A stretch of DNA of 64,000 nucleotides, taken from the NCBI RefSeq assembly GCF_000003815.2, contig NC_049991.1:5235302-5299301 (forward strand). The letters run 5' to 3'. Source of the stretch: Branchiostoma floridae. Lineage: Eukaryota; Chordata; Leptocardii; Amphioxiformes; Branchiostomatidae. Positions 45,200-64,000 of this stretch are shown piece by piece. Both the position numbers and the translations under genes were made by a program. Every line of letters begins with the position of its first letter. Position 1 is the first letter of the stretch. Under the pieces are notes generated by a model that was not told the origin of the DNA, searched no databases, and saw only the letters and a program-made list of their open reading frames with translations.

Positions 45200-46230
45200 C
45201 GACGATTTCTCAGTTACATATGTGACAAATTTGAGTCCTATCACGGAATGCAGTGGATTTATCAACTTTCCTCATTAATTATGCAAATCAGGTGTTAATT
45301 TGCATACTTAGTATATCATTATGTAAGTTTTTACTTAGGCTATCTACATACTAAAATAATGACGATCCGTCAACATGTTCATATTTTGCCATTAATTATG
45401 CAAATGAGGTTATCATCTGCATGATTGATATGTATTGATATTTCTTTCTTTCTTTCTCAGCTACAAATGTGATAAGTTTGAAAGTCCTATAAAGGAATAC
45501 TGTGGATTTACAAACTTTCCTCATTACTTATGTAAATTAGCTGTCGATTTGCATAATTAGAATTCCATCATGTAAGTCTTCCCTTTGGCTATCTACATAC
45601 CAAAAATCATGACAATCCGTCAACACGTTTATATTTTCTCATTAATTATGCAAATGAAGCCGTCATGTGCATAATTAATTTGCCTTGATATTTCTCTCTT
45701 TCTCCTGTATATATGTGACAAGTTTGAAAGTCCTATCATGAAATGAAGTGGATTTATAAACTTTCCTCATTAATTATGCAAATTAGCTGCTGATTTGCAT
45801 AATTAGTATTCCATTATGTACATTGTTACTTGGGCTATCTACATACCAAAAATCATGACGATTCATCAACACATTCTCGAGTTATTCTCGTCCAAATTTT
45901 GAAAGGAAATCGGCGACTGCAGTTCTAAAGAAGCCGCTAGGGGGTCCAAACTTACAGCACTTACTCTCTGCCCCAATGGCTATCTACCACTAAAAAATCA
46001 CAACCAAAGCATATCTTATATATAATATATATATAATATAAAAGATTGAGGTTCTGCTGCAGTACCTTAGCAAGCCGCTAGGGGACCCATTATCGAACTT
46101 GACCTTCAATTTCCCGACCCCTACCCATACCCCCCTATCCATCCAAGGCTTCTTGAGTTATGCTGTCAACGCACAGACACACAGACCCACAAGCCCAAAA
46201 CATAACCTTAGCCATTTTGGCAAAGGTAAC
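45200..46230 (+). mobile_element. Repeat copy related to the element at 60396-61446
   Basis: It has internal roughly 240 bp duplications of a module with CCTCATTAATTATGCAAAT, GGCTATCTACATACCAAAAA and TCATGACGATCCGTCAAC. It then runs through GCAGTACC...AGCCGCTAGGGG to a run of CACAGACACACAGACC. Several ATGCAAAT octamers are present. Confidence 0.75.
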
Positions 46231-46429
46231 CAATACAACACCGATATATTATCTGGCAGGAGCTGAAGCATCATCTGGCAGCAGCAGCATCTGGCACAAA
46301 CAGGGGATACAAAATAACCCAATACATTGAAGGTGACCTACATGTAGGCCCCTGCCAACCAGATGACGGTCACCTGTTTTCACAACCAAGCAGGTATTAG
46401 GGGGATGCCCCAACCACACGAAAACAGGA

Positions 46430-46985
46430 TCAACCTATACAGTATCAAGTTCAAGCACTAGGAGGCCCAAAATCAAACCTGACCACCAGGACACCACCAA
46501 CAATTCATGTACCAAAAAACAACACAATGGCACATTGCGTTCCGGAGATACAGCGCACGCCTCGTGTCCGCACAAAAGGTAACCTGGAATGTCAAGTTCA
46601 AGCACCAAGGGCGCCAAAATCAAAATTGAGAGTTATTCAGCGACCGCCGACACATGTGCCAAATATCATCGCGCCCGCACAAACCGTTCAGAAGATATAA
46701 CTCCGGAAAACCCCCTCCCGGACACAAAATTCGACCTGCCGCGTCAAGTTCAAACGCGACAAGACCCAAAGTCAATCCTAGGCAACAGGCAACAACCTAC
46801 CACCCATGCACCAAAAATCGTTGCAATCCCGCGTATCGTTCCGGACACACAGCGTCAAAAGTGCCCAAAAAACACAAAAAATGCCACCTGCAATGTCAAG
46901 TTCAAGTGCCAGGAGGCCCAAAATCACACCTGAGTGTCAGGCCACCACCCCCAACCCACGTACCAAAAATCGTCGTGTTTTGAAT
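46430..46985. repeat. Degenerate tandem repeat of about 150 bp, four units
   Basis: TCAAGTTCAAGCAC-like motifs followed by GGCCCAAAATCA recur at 46444, 46592, 46743 and 46896. Each unit also has CACCCATGTACCAAAAATC-like and GTTCCGGACACACAGC-like segments. The open frames here follow the repeat and are not considered genes. Confidence 0.7.
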
Positions 46986-47570
46986 AGTATTTTATCATGG
47001 AGTTTGTGACAAATCCTACAATTTTTCCCCCTAAATTGCTTATGAGAGAGGCACGATATTTGGTGTAGTTGGTGCAGTACAAAAAGTAATGATGAGAAAA
47101 GCCTCCCGGAGTTGCAACACTGCGGCGCGCCATAGCGCGTCGTTTTCGTTTTTAGACGGGCAAAAAATTGTGTCATTTTTTGCCTCTTGGCCTATGTCTT
47201 TTGGCAAAGTTGACACTGAAATCAGAAAGCCACTTGCATGTAATTCCATCCCGGCAGCGTTAACTGAAATTGACGGAAATGCTGTTTTGAATACAGAGAA
47301 ACGAAACAACGAGTCACACTAAGTCCATTGAATTGGGAAAAACTCTTTTGGCATGCAGAGGATATGTCGTATCTAGGGCAAACAAACGTTTCACTTTGGC
47401 GGTTTGCTACTTTGGTACGGATATCATTCATGGAATTCAAATCCAAGTTACTAAGTAGTTGTAATTGTCTGATAAGTGCTAAAATAAGCTTGCCATGCCG
47501 ACAAAGAGTTTCACCGATTGATTTTTACAACTCAAAGAGATTGTCTTCTAATAAAAAGTAAATACGATGG
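46986..47570. other. Spacer upstream of the H3-like gene
   Basis: No recognised gene. The overlapping minus-strand frames (about 46937-47309) are open but show no known domain and no codon structure I can defend. Possibly a transposon remnant. Confidence 0.35.
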
Positions 47571-47660
47571 CCAATCACATCGTGGGTCTTTGCATGCGAA
47601 CCAATCATACGCGGCATGTTCATTCTAATTCACACCCAAGTATTGAATGCTATATAAATT
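47571..47660 (+). promoter_or_regulatory. Histone-type promoter upstream of the H3-like gene
   Basis: Two CCAAT boxes (47571-47575 and 47601-47605) flank an octamer-like TTTGCAT (47589-47595), and a TATATAAA box lies at 47651-47658. It sits 72-79 bp before the ATG at 47730, leaving room for a short leader. This combination and spacing resemble replication-dependent histone promoters. The elements are seen directly; activity is inferred. Confidence 0.65.
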
Positions 47661-47729
47661 CGCTCCATGCGGTGTCCACAGACTACTTTCTTTTTCGGTA
47701 TACCGGAACTGAGACGACTTCGGCCCAAC

Positions 47730-47945
47730 ATGGCTCGCATGAAGCACACCGCCCGCAAGTCCGACGTGTACGTCGTAAACAAGACCGTCAACGGCGGCGT
47801 CAAGGCGTCAGGACGCCGCTACAGGCCCGGACCGGTGGCCCTGAGAGAGATCCGCCGCTACCAGAGGTCTACGGAGCTGCTCATCCGCACCAGCTTGGTG
47901 AGGGACATCCAGCTTGCTCAGCGCATCCGAGGGAAGCGGGTATAA
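47730..47945 (+). CDS. Histone H3-like short protein lacking most of the histone fold
   Basis: The 71-aa frame starts [11 protein letters not shown] and continues [20 protein letters not shown] and [12 protein letters not shown], clearly an H3 N-tail and alpha-N helix. After LVR it jumps straight to [13 protein letters not shown], the H3 C-terminus. Relative to canonical H3 (135 aa), most of alpha-1, all of alpha-2 and both fold loops are missing without loss of frame. The tail is also about 11 residues shorter: K4, K9, S10 and a K36-like lysine remain, while the K14-K27 segment is lost. It is not followed by the usual histone 3' stem-loop within the next 150 bp. The promoter looks intact. 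It may be an expressed derived tail-only protein, or a histone gene decaying by in-frame deletions. It could not form a normal H3-H4 dimer. A methionine further upstream in frame (47667) lies at or before the expected transcription start, so MARM was chosen. Confidence 0.7.
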   Translation: MARMKHTARKSDVYVVNKTVNGGVKASGRRYRPGPVALREIRRYQRSTELLIRTSLVRDIQLAQRIRGKRV

Positions 47946-49168
47946 CAGAACGGACGCCAACAACACAGACGGACAACATTTCCATGGCTTCAACAGTGTA
48001 TACGGCATTGACGGAGCATGAACTAAACCGACCAAAGTTTTGATAAAACCGGTACCTTCGAATTCTTGAAGTTGAACAGACTCATCATCATCGCATGGCA
48101 CCCCCAACCTACTCAGGACATATAGTACATTTGTACGTACACCCCGTAGAGCTGTATCTTCTTAGGCTCTACCAGACTCCATCTATAGGTCGCTCGGAAA
48201 ACCATAGAGATGGAACAAATATACCATGTACAGGTATGCTGGCCAGAGAAGTACAGCCGGCTAGAGAACAGCTAATGCGACCAACGTTTAACAATGTACG
48301 GAGTGAGGAAATGATTGTTCTGGCCGACTGACTCCCCTGGTGACTCTATTTGTCCAATTTCTACAATCAGTCTTATCAGAATCTACCAAGGAGGTTAAGT
48401 CTTCTCACATCACGGTCTTTAAGATAACACGAACATCTAACTGAAGCTTTAATAGCAAATGACCCAAAATAACTTTTTAATAGACCTGAGTCAGCACAAA
48501 GCGTTACTTTCTACTACATTGTCCATTGTCTTATCATGTCATTTTGATGGGTCGGACCGATTGGGGGGGGGGGGGTGGCTGGGAACCAACGTTGAGACCT
48601 TTTTATCATAGCAAATTTGCCTGTGCTTGCCGAAACTTGATTGCAAGAGACAACCTCATTAGAAATGCATTGTATTTAACAACTTTTGCGCTAATGTTTA
48701 CTGGTATATACTAATAGTGTAACCATAACTACAGATGATGAATATTGAGTTGTCTGCTGTGTTAGTCTCCAGAAAAACAAGTACACATACTTCAACATCA
48801 GAAAACAAGAAAGCATTTTTGCAGGAAAACAAGCCTATAACATACAACCTTATCATTAGTAAGTATTGTCTAAAAGTACCAGTAAGTCCAACCACAAAGC
48901 AATCAAAGTATAAGAAGTAGACATACAAGTGGTTTATTACTTCTAAATATTGTGGGGAAAAATTATGTTAATACGAGTAAAATACAAAAATAAAGTTTGT
49001 TTTACATGAGGTAAATACATATACTGTCTGTTGCTTTTGTGTAAGTTTTTGATTACTAGTAGATTAACAATAAACATCACAGAAGTCTTTAAACAGATGC
49101 TAGTCACTGAAGGTCAGGTAACTAACATAAATCAAACATACTAACATTACCTTTGTGACATAAGCTAC
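47946..49168. other. Spacer downstream of the H3-like gene
   Basis: Nothing recognised except a 13 bp G run at about 48562-48574. No classical histone stem-loop was seen near the H3-like stop. Confidence 0.45.
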
Positions 49169-50124
49169 TTAACCCTATTCAGACCGGGGGGGGGGGGGCT
49201 TTTGAGGCCCGCGCCATTTTCGATGTCCTATAACGCCAGAACGGCTTACGCTAGAGCCACCAAATTTGTTGAGTTTTCCTAAAATATTGTTGGCAACAAT
49301 TTTACGAAGTTTGACAAATTTTCCATTTTTTCGTGTTGCCATGGCAACCGTTTGTTGACAGGCTGTTTTGCCAAAAATCACTATTTTTGGTTCTAACAAT
49401 GTATTTTTCACATTTATTTGCTATTTTACTGCTATTTTGTTACATAAATAAAATCTTATATTATCTAGCATATCTTTCATAATTATATATGCATAAATTA
49501 TGCTAATTTGATGACGTCATCAGCCCAAAATCCAAGATGGCGGACCGTATGGCCAGATCAAGAATAACAAGCTAATTATCCCTTAAAATTTGTAACTACC
49601 TGGTATTTTTTAATCAAAAACCATCTAAATAAATGAATAGAGTCTATTTCCATTGCTCTTTGTGATTATTTGTTGCAAAAAAAGTATTTTTAAAAATTCA
49701 AGGTGGTGGATATAATATGGCGGAGCCCAACTGGTATTTTAGATGTGCATGACGTCATTTTATGACGTCATTTCGACGTCATTGATGTTGCTATTGGCAA
49801 CGCAAGTTGTAATAAACATTATTATTCTGTTATCTGCACTTGTTGTTACATTTCTATAGAATAACTTGAAGTTTTCTGAGAATACCCTTTTTTCATGGGT
49901 CCGGCCAATATAATCAAATTGATGACATCATAATTACGTCATCTTACGTCAACGTAACGTCAAACGTCCAATGCTTGTCAGATATTATGTCTATATCATG
50001 TACTGAAAATTCAGTAGCCCTACGGCATGTCGTTTTAGAGTTATAAGACTTCAAAGTGGAGGGCCTCAAAAGCCCCCCCCCCGGTCCAGGGATGACCAAA
50101 AAAGCCCGGTCTGAATAGGGTTAA
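49169..50124. mobile_element. piggyBac-type MITE with TTAA target duplication
   Basis: TTAA at 49169-49172 and 50121-50124 flanks a 948 bp element with inverted ends CCCTATTCAGACCGGG and CCCGGTCTGAATAGGG. Poly-G and poly-C runs sit just inside each end. The interior is AT-rich with TGACGTCAT motifs and no transposase. The TTAA target and CCC start are piggyBac hallmarks. Confidence 0.88.
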
Positions 50125-50586
50125 AGCATTTTGCTTAGAGGTTTTGGGAAGTAACAGTGAAACAACATGGCTTATATATACATTGTAATATTACAGTGGT
50201 GGTAAAGATATACGAAAGCTGAGAGATTTTAAGTATTCTAAGCCTGCAGGCCGATTTGAGCTTTCATGAATAAAAAAAAAAAAAGGTCCAAACAAACATA
50301 TACTAATATGGCTTAAACAGTACAATCTAAGACACTAATCATAAAGTTGTTTTTTTATAAACTACCATGGCTTAAACATTGTGCTGTTAAAATATGAAGC
50401 ATTCACTCCAAGTACATTTCAGAAAACTTCTACCTATTCTTTTAAAAGTCGACACCAATACCGAAACAACTACATGTACTCGATAACTTTGTGTGGCATG
50501 GAAAAAGCTCTCTTAATCTTGGAAAACTGCAATTATATGACTTCTACAAATAATACCTTAGATGAAGTGTTAAAAATGTTTTGTTC
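50125..50586. other. PLD6 3' UTR / spacer
   Basis: No gene seen. 50238-50305 holds a repeat (CCTGCAGGCCGATTTGAGCT) that recurs at 55709 in ACO2 intron 1. Confidence 0.45.
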
Positions 50587-53500
50587 TTAAACCCCATTGC
50601 TAGTTTCTGAAGCCTTCAAATCTTTAAGAAACTTCTCAGACTCCTCCCTTCTTTTCTTCAACAGTCCCGGCTCGTACGTATCCCACAGCCTCTGGAACTC
50701 TCCAATGTACGGCCGTACGATCCGACGGCTATTGGTGACCAGGAGGTTTTCCGAGTTGCCCGTGATGGCCTGGCGTGTCCAGTTGAATGACCCATTGATG
50801 AGGAGTGAGTTGTCCACTATGGCAAACTTGTGGTGCATAAAGTATGGAGTGTTGTCATGGCGGACTTGGATGCCTGGGACATGGTACAAACATAAGTGAG
50901 ACAGACATCGTGTGGGACTCAAGCCTCCTAAGCAAAACTAACAGACACAAGAACTCATTCATCCCAAGAACTATATTGATATCCATGTTAATGTAAAGCT
51001 CTTTGAACATTCTTTTTAATTTAATTGTTGATGTCAACTTTTAAAGTTTTTGTTGTTTGTATTTTAAATCCTTGCCATGCAGTACAAGGCAGAAATTATG
51101 TAAAAATTTGCAGTTCACTCCTGTTAGGGACTGCCATGTTGATTGCACAATATTGTATAAAGTTCAACAGCTTGGCCTACACTTTTGTATACTCATTATA
51201 CTATCATATGGTGGCTACATACTAGTATGTATATATGGCCTAGGAAGAAAACATGTTGTGTTTCCAGTTACAGTCCTAAAAGAATCAGGGTCTGACTTTT
51301 GTTTTTCTTTCCGTTTTTTTAAAGATTTTGCTGGAAGTGACCCAACAAATACTCTCTCTAAATGTTGTAAAACTGAATGCATATGGACATCGGTATTTTC
51401 AACATCATAATTTTCATTAATACAATCACAATTTTCTATTTCAACAGAAATGAGAACATGTAGGAAAATGATTCAATCTACAAATAAGCCTAGGGTTGGC
51501 AAGTGTTTGCTAGGGTCGGACGGGTAACTGAACACATTTGTTTTTCATAGGCCTAAGGCCATACTGATTTGATTATACATCCTGAAACTAAATTTGCAAG
51601 GAAAAAAAATGAGTTCCACTTTACGAATTAGTTAATTTTTTAACACCTCAATCATGGAAGCATGACTTTTTCTTTTCAGAGCTAATATGAAAGCTGAGTG
51701 GGTATGTATGTATGTCTACAACTACTTAACTAGTACCAGTTTCTAAGTCTTTATATACTGACCTTCGCTCCTGAAGTACCATACTTGACTGCCTGTTTGT
51801 TCCATCTGCTCCTTGTCTGTGAGGACCCTAACTATCACTCCCTTGTGATGCAGGTCCACCACAGTTCTGGCCAAGTCAAGACACGATATCGTGTACACAC
51901 ACAAGTCTAATGTCTTCTTGGCACTGTTAAAAACAAGTATCGTGGTGTTAGGAAAGAACAGAAGTTTAATAAACAGAATGTATTATCAAGTATAATTTTC
52001 TAAATATTGAGCAAAATTTTTTCTTTGAGTTTCTGGGAGTTATGAATTTTAAAAAAGTCAGGGGGGATGCCACTGGACCTCTCTGGAGAGGTAACTGCTG
52101 AGATAAAACTACTCAACAAACATTTCAAGCTTTACAGTAAATTTGCTAAATGCAGTACTTTCCAAGCAGAGGTTTGGCTCCGGCTGTTTTTTTTTGTCTT
52201 TTTTAAGCACTTTTATCAGGCTTTCCATTTTTGTTGATGTCTCGCAACCAAACACAGAGACATAAAGAAATGTACAAAAAAGAAACTAAAAAACGCTTAA
52301 AAAGAGCTCTGCTTAGAGAGTAGCCTTGCAGCGACTTGCAGAGTCTTTTTTCAACACTTCAAACTAGACAACAAGAGTAAAGGCACAGACCTGCATAAGT
52401 ACTGTTTTAGCTGACTGAGAGAAGTGGTGTCATGTGTAAACTTGCATCTGCGCATCTTACAGCCACCTGGCTGCGACTGTCTGGGACAGGACACCTGCGC
52501 ATCTGGGAAAAACAGCACCTGTGATTGTGTGAAGAAACCCGTGGGAAGGGTCAATGTTATTCGCAGTACAGCAGTGCTTTAGATTTTGCAATGAGCAGGC
52601 ATTTAAGGAAATTTTGCAAGTTTTCATTGAGATACAGTCAAACCTGTCTATAGCGGCCACTCAAGGGACTGGTCAAAATTGGCCACTATAGAGAGGTGGC
52701 CACTATAGAGAATATGCTAATTAATTGACCACAAGGAATAAGTTACACATGGTTTTAGTACCCACTGATCTTTATTCACATAATACAGTACTGTACGTGT
52801 ACTACAATGATTTTTACACTATATATATTAAGAAAACAAAAGTTTTAAATGTTCTACAGTTGATATTGTCTGAAGAGACCGGTATCGTCATATTTCTTTG
52901 ATCTTTCGTCTTGTATCCTTTGATACTTCGCCGTCCGTGTTTTCCCGCTCGCGTTCACACGTCAGATTCGCCCATTATGCTAATGTGGTACTCACAAGAG
53001 AAGTCTCGTCATTTTAGACTTATCTCTTCATAAATGTAAGAATAAAATCCACCATAGTCTGAAGTTCATATCATTTTGTCTTTGTAACAATTTATTTAGA
53101 AAGTTTTTGTGATGTAAATTAACCTAAGCGATAGTGTATTAGAACGTAACTTTAACACAATTTACGTCCGTAATAGTGGTGTCGTCTATTGATCTTATCA
53201 TGACCTCGTTTGTCAGCGGGTATGGGTAGCGCCAGTTTACGAAGTTTTGTTTTGAAAATAAGTCAAAGGTTTTAAATCCGGCGTAGGGTCACGATACGGC
53301 CGCTGTATATGGCCGAACGCGTGCCGAAACATAGATCAGCGGTCCGCGTGGCCGTAATCGGCAGTGTTTTTGTACCTGCGGGACCGGAAATCGTGTGGCC
53401 GTGGCCGCGTTAGACAGGTGGCCGCTAAGCCTATTTCTTAATCATTACGAATTCAAGGGACCGAGAAAAAGTGGCCACTATGGGCAGGTGGCCGCTATGC

Positions 53501-54070
53501 AAAGGTGGCCGCTATATACAGGTTTGACTGTACATGGATTTTTATATACACTGTACCTTTGCATTCTGCAAACAACACTGCACAGTGTTTTGAAGGAAGG
53601 AAACAAGAAAGGAGGGAAGGAAGATAAAAAGAATGACTGAAGGAAAGACAGAAAGGAGACAGAAAAAGGAAAGATGGAAAAGAACGAAATAAAAACGGAA
53701 TGGCAGACAGAAAGCAGGATAAAGAAAGATGGAAGAAAAATTAAAGGTCAAAAAGTGACAGGAAAAATAGAACATAGAAAGAAAGGGAAGAAAAATCACA
53801 AGGAAAGAAAGAAGGAAGGAAGGGAGTAAGAAAAAGAAAGAAAGAAAAGTCGGAAAGAAAACTAAGAAAAGGACAGAAAGAAAGGAAGGAGGGGTTTAAA
53901 TCTATGGAATTTTGCAGACGACAACTGTGACCTGCCTTGTGTATCACGTGTCCCTTCTGCGCCTTCTCTCCAGAAGTCACTCTCTTCCGCCGCCGGAAAA
54001 CAAATAGATACAACAAGTCTACTGCGAAACTAGCAGCTAAGGCAATGCCGAACAACTTCATGTACCCCAT
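50587..54070 (-). CDS. PLD6: PLD6/Zucchini-like mitochondrial phospholipase D family nuclease (4 coding exons)
   Basis: MitoPLD/Zucchini sits on the outer mitochondrial membrane. It is reported both to cleave cardiolipin and to act as the endonuclease of primary piRNA production. Coding exons (minus strand): 54070-53948, 52518-52391, 51923-51763, 50873-50587, giving 232 aa plus stop (human 252). Residues 5-25 form the membrane anchor (KLFGIALAASFAVDLLYLFV), followed by RRRKR. VLFFPDAQVSC opens the catalytic part and a Cys/Cys/Cys/His zinc-binding-like insert (CPRQSQPGGCKMRRCKFTH) follows. One HKD motif is present (HHKFAIVD, then GSFNW), typical of these homodimeric members. The tail is charged (KKRREESEKFLKDLK). 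The exon 1 donor (CAC/gtgata) is weak, but it is the one that keeps phase. Intron 1 holds a TIR transposon and a polypurine tract. Its start lies 410 bp from that of ACO2, head to head. Confidence 0.92.
52633..53532. mobile_element. 900 bp TIR element (TACAGTCAAACCTG ends), PLD6 intron 1
   Basis: The left end TACAGTCAAACCTGTCTATA continues GCGGCCACT, and the right end GTGGCCGCTATATACAGG continues TTTGACTGTA. They are inverted with TA at each border. Subterminal GTGGCCACTATA copies occur on both sides. No transposase frame. A right-end fragment lies at 59438-59478 and an old copy at 25524-25697. Confidence 0.85.
53580..53895. repeat. Polypurine tract (GAAAGGAAGGAAAGAA...), PLD6 intron 1
   Basis: Over about 310 bp the plus strand is mostly A and G with AAGGAAAG and GAAAGAAAG repeats. 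The Phe/Leu/Ser-rich minus-strand frames are artefacts. Confidence 0.85.
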
Positions 54071-54480
54071 GGTAACAAAATTGTGGGTACAAAGGCACCG
54101 AGACCTTCTAAAAAGAACGTATTGCAATAAAAAATGTACAAGTTTCACAGGTCCTACTGACTTGCCGCCATTTCCTTTAAATTTCACCAATCAGGGTACG
54201 TCAAAATGTATGAATTTAGGGGGTATTTCTAATGGCAAACAATAATATTTTGCAGATTAAATTTCTAATCATTCTTTAAAACTATTTGTAGCTATTAGAA
54301 AACTGTTATCTGTATGTTAATATTATCCTTTAATATTATGATAGTTGATGTAGTCTCTTACAATAATTTTGCTTATATTAATCATCCCTACAAAAAGTAA
54401 AATCGACCATTATTGTGACCTTTGACCACAAGGGAATTGTGGGAAGTCGATTTTTGTCGTCCATCTTTGTAAGAAGCGAA
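54071..54480. promoter_or_regulatory. Divergent promoter region of PLD6 and ACO2
   Basis: The ATG codons of PLD6 (minus) and ACO2 (plus) are separated by 410 bp with no other gene between, so a shared promoter region is likely. Both products go to mitochondria. No TATA box was identified with confidence. The stretch just before the ACO2 start carries GTGACCTTTGACCACAAGGG, which resembles a nuclear-receptor direct repeat, but this was not tested. Confidence 0.55.

Positions 54481-64000
<9,520 letters not shown>

Noticed and set aside
46589-47322. Frames of 77-114 codons on both strands upstream of the H3-like gene
   Set aside because: They follow a 150 bp degenerate repeat or lack any recognisable feature; overlapping frames are equally open.
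47881-47945. A splice donor (TTG/gtgagg) that might restore the missing H3 fold from a downstream exon
   Set aside because: The sequence after the motif encodes the H3 C-terminus in frame, and no downstream exon with the missing helices was found.
47567-48043. 158-codon plus-strand frame overlapping the H3-like gene
   Set aside because: Reads the H3-like sequence in another frame; the H3 similarity fixes the frame starting at 47730.

Overview
This is a 64 kb window of animal (metazoan) nuclear DNA. The genes have short exons, GT-AG introns full of transposon remnants, and vertebrate-like protein sequences. The set of genes, the retained head-to-head GNPTG/TSR3 pair, 5S- and tRNA-derived SINEs and abundant TIR elements point to an invertebrate deuterostome, most likely amphioxus (Branchiostoma). 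That assignment is an inference from recall and has not been searched. Four runs of N (2802-2901, 32097-32433, 57160-57259, 58551-59437) show that this is a draft assembly.

Layout. On the minus strand, reading right to left, are GNPTG (23710-16674), an intronless AEBP2 (15165-13198) and ERCC1 (9645-2632). On the plus strand, TSR3 (24010-27967) starts 299 bp from GNPTG, head to head. An intronless BTB-BACK-Kelch gene (30541-28736, minus) converges on TSR3 and diverges from TPP1 (33109-42079, plus, 12 coding exons). From 43.4 to 47.0 kb there is repetitive DNA with no recognisable gene. At 47730-47945 a 71-codon histone-H3-like gene lies behind a histone-style promoter and lacks most of the histone fold. 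From 48 to 50.6 kb there is intergenic DNA with a 948 bp MITE flanked by TTAA. PLD6 (54070-50587, minus) and ACO2 (54481 to beyond the window end, plus) form a second head-to-head pair. One ACO2 exon is missing, evidently inside the 887-N gap.

The recognised genes are housekeeping and do not form one pathway. ERCC1 acts in DNA repair, AEBP2 in Polycomb repression, GNPTG and TPP1 in lysosomal enzyme tagging and lysosomal proteolysis, TSR3 in 18S rRNA modification, PLD6 at the mitochondrial surface and in piRNA biogenesis, and ACO2 in the TCA cycle. Introns and spacers carry at least a dozen repeat families: TIR/foldback MITEs, SINEs, two non-LTR reverse-transcriptase tails, three minisatellites and several microsatellites.

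The most unusual items are the fold-deleted H3-like gene, the tandem array of roughly 400 bp units built around a long foldback, the conserved GNPTG/TSR3 divergent promoter, and intronic repeats that copy or touch splice donors (TSR3, TPP1, ACO2).
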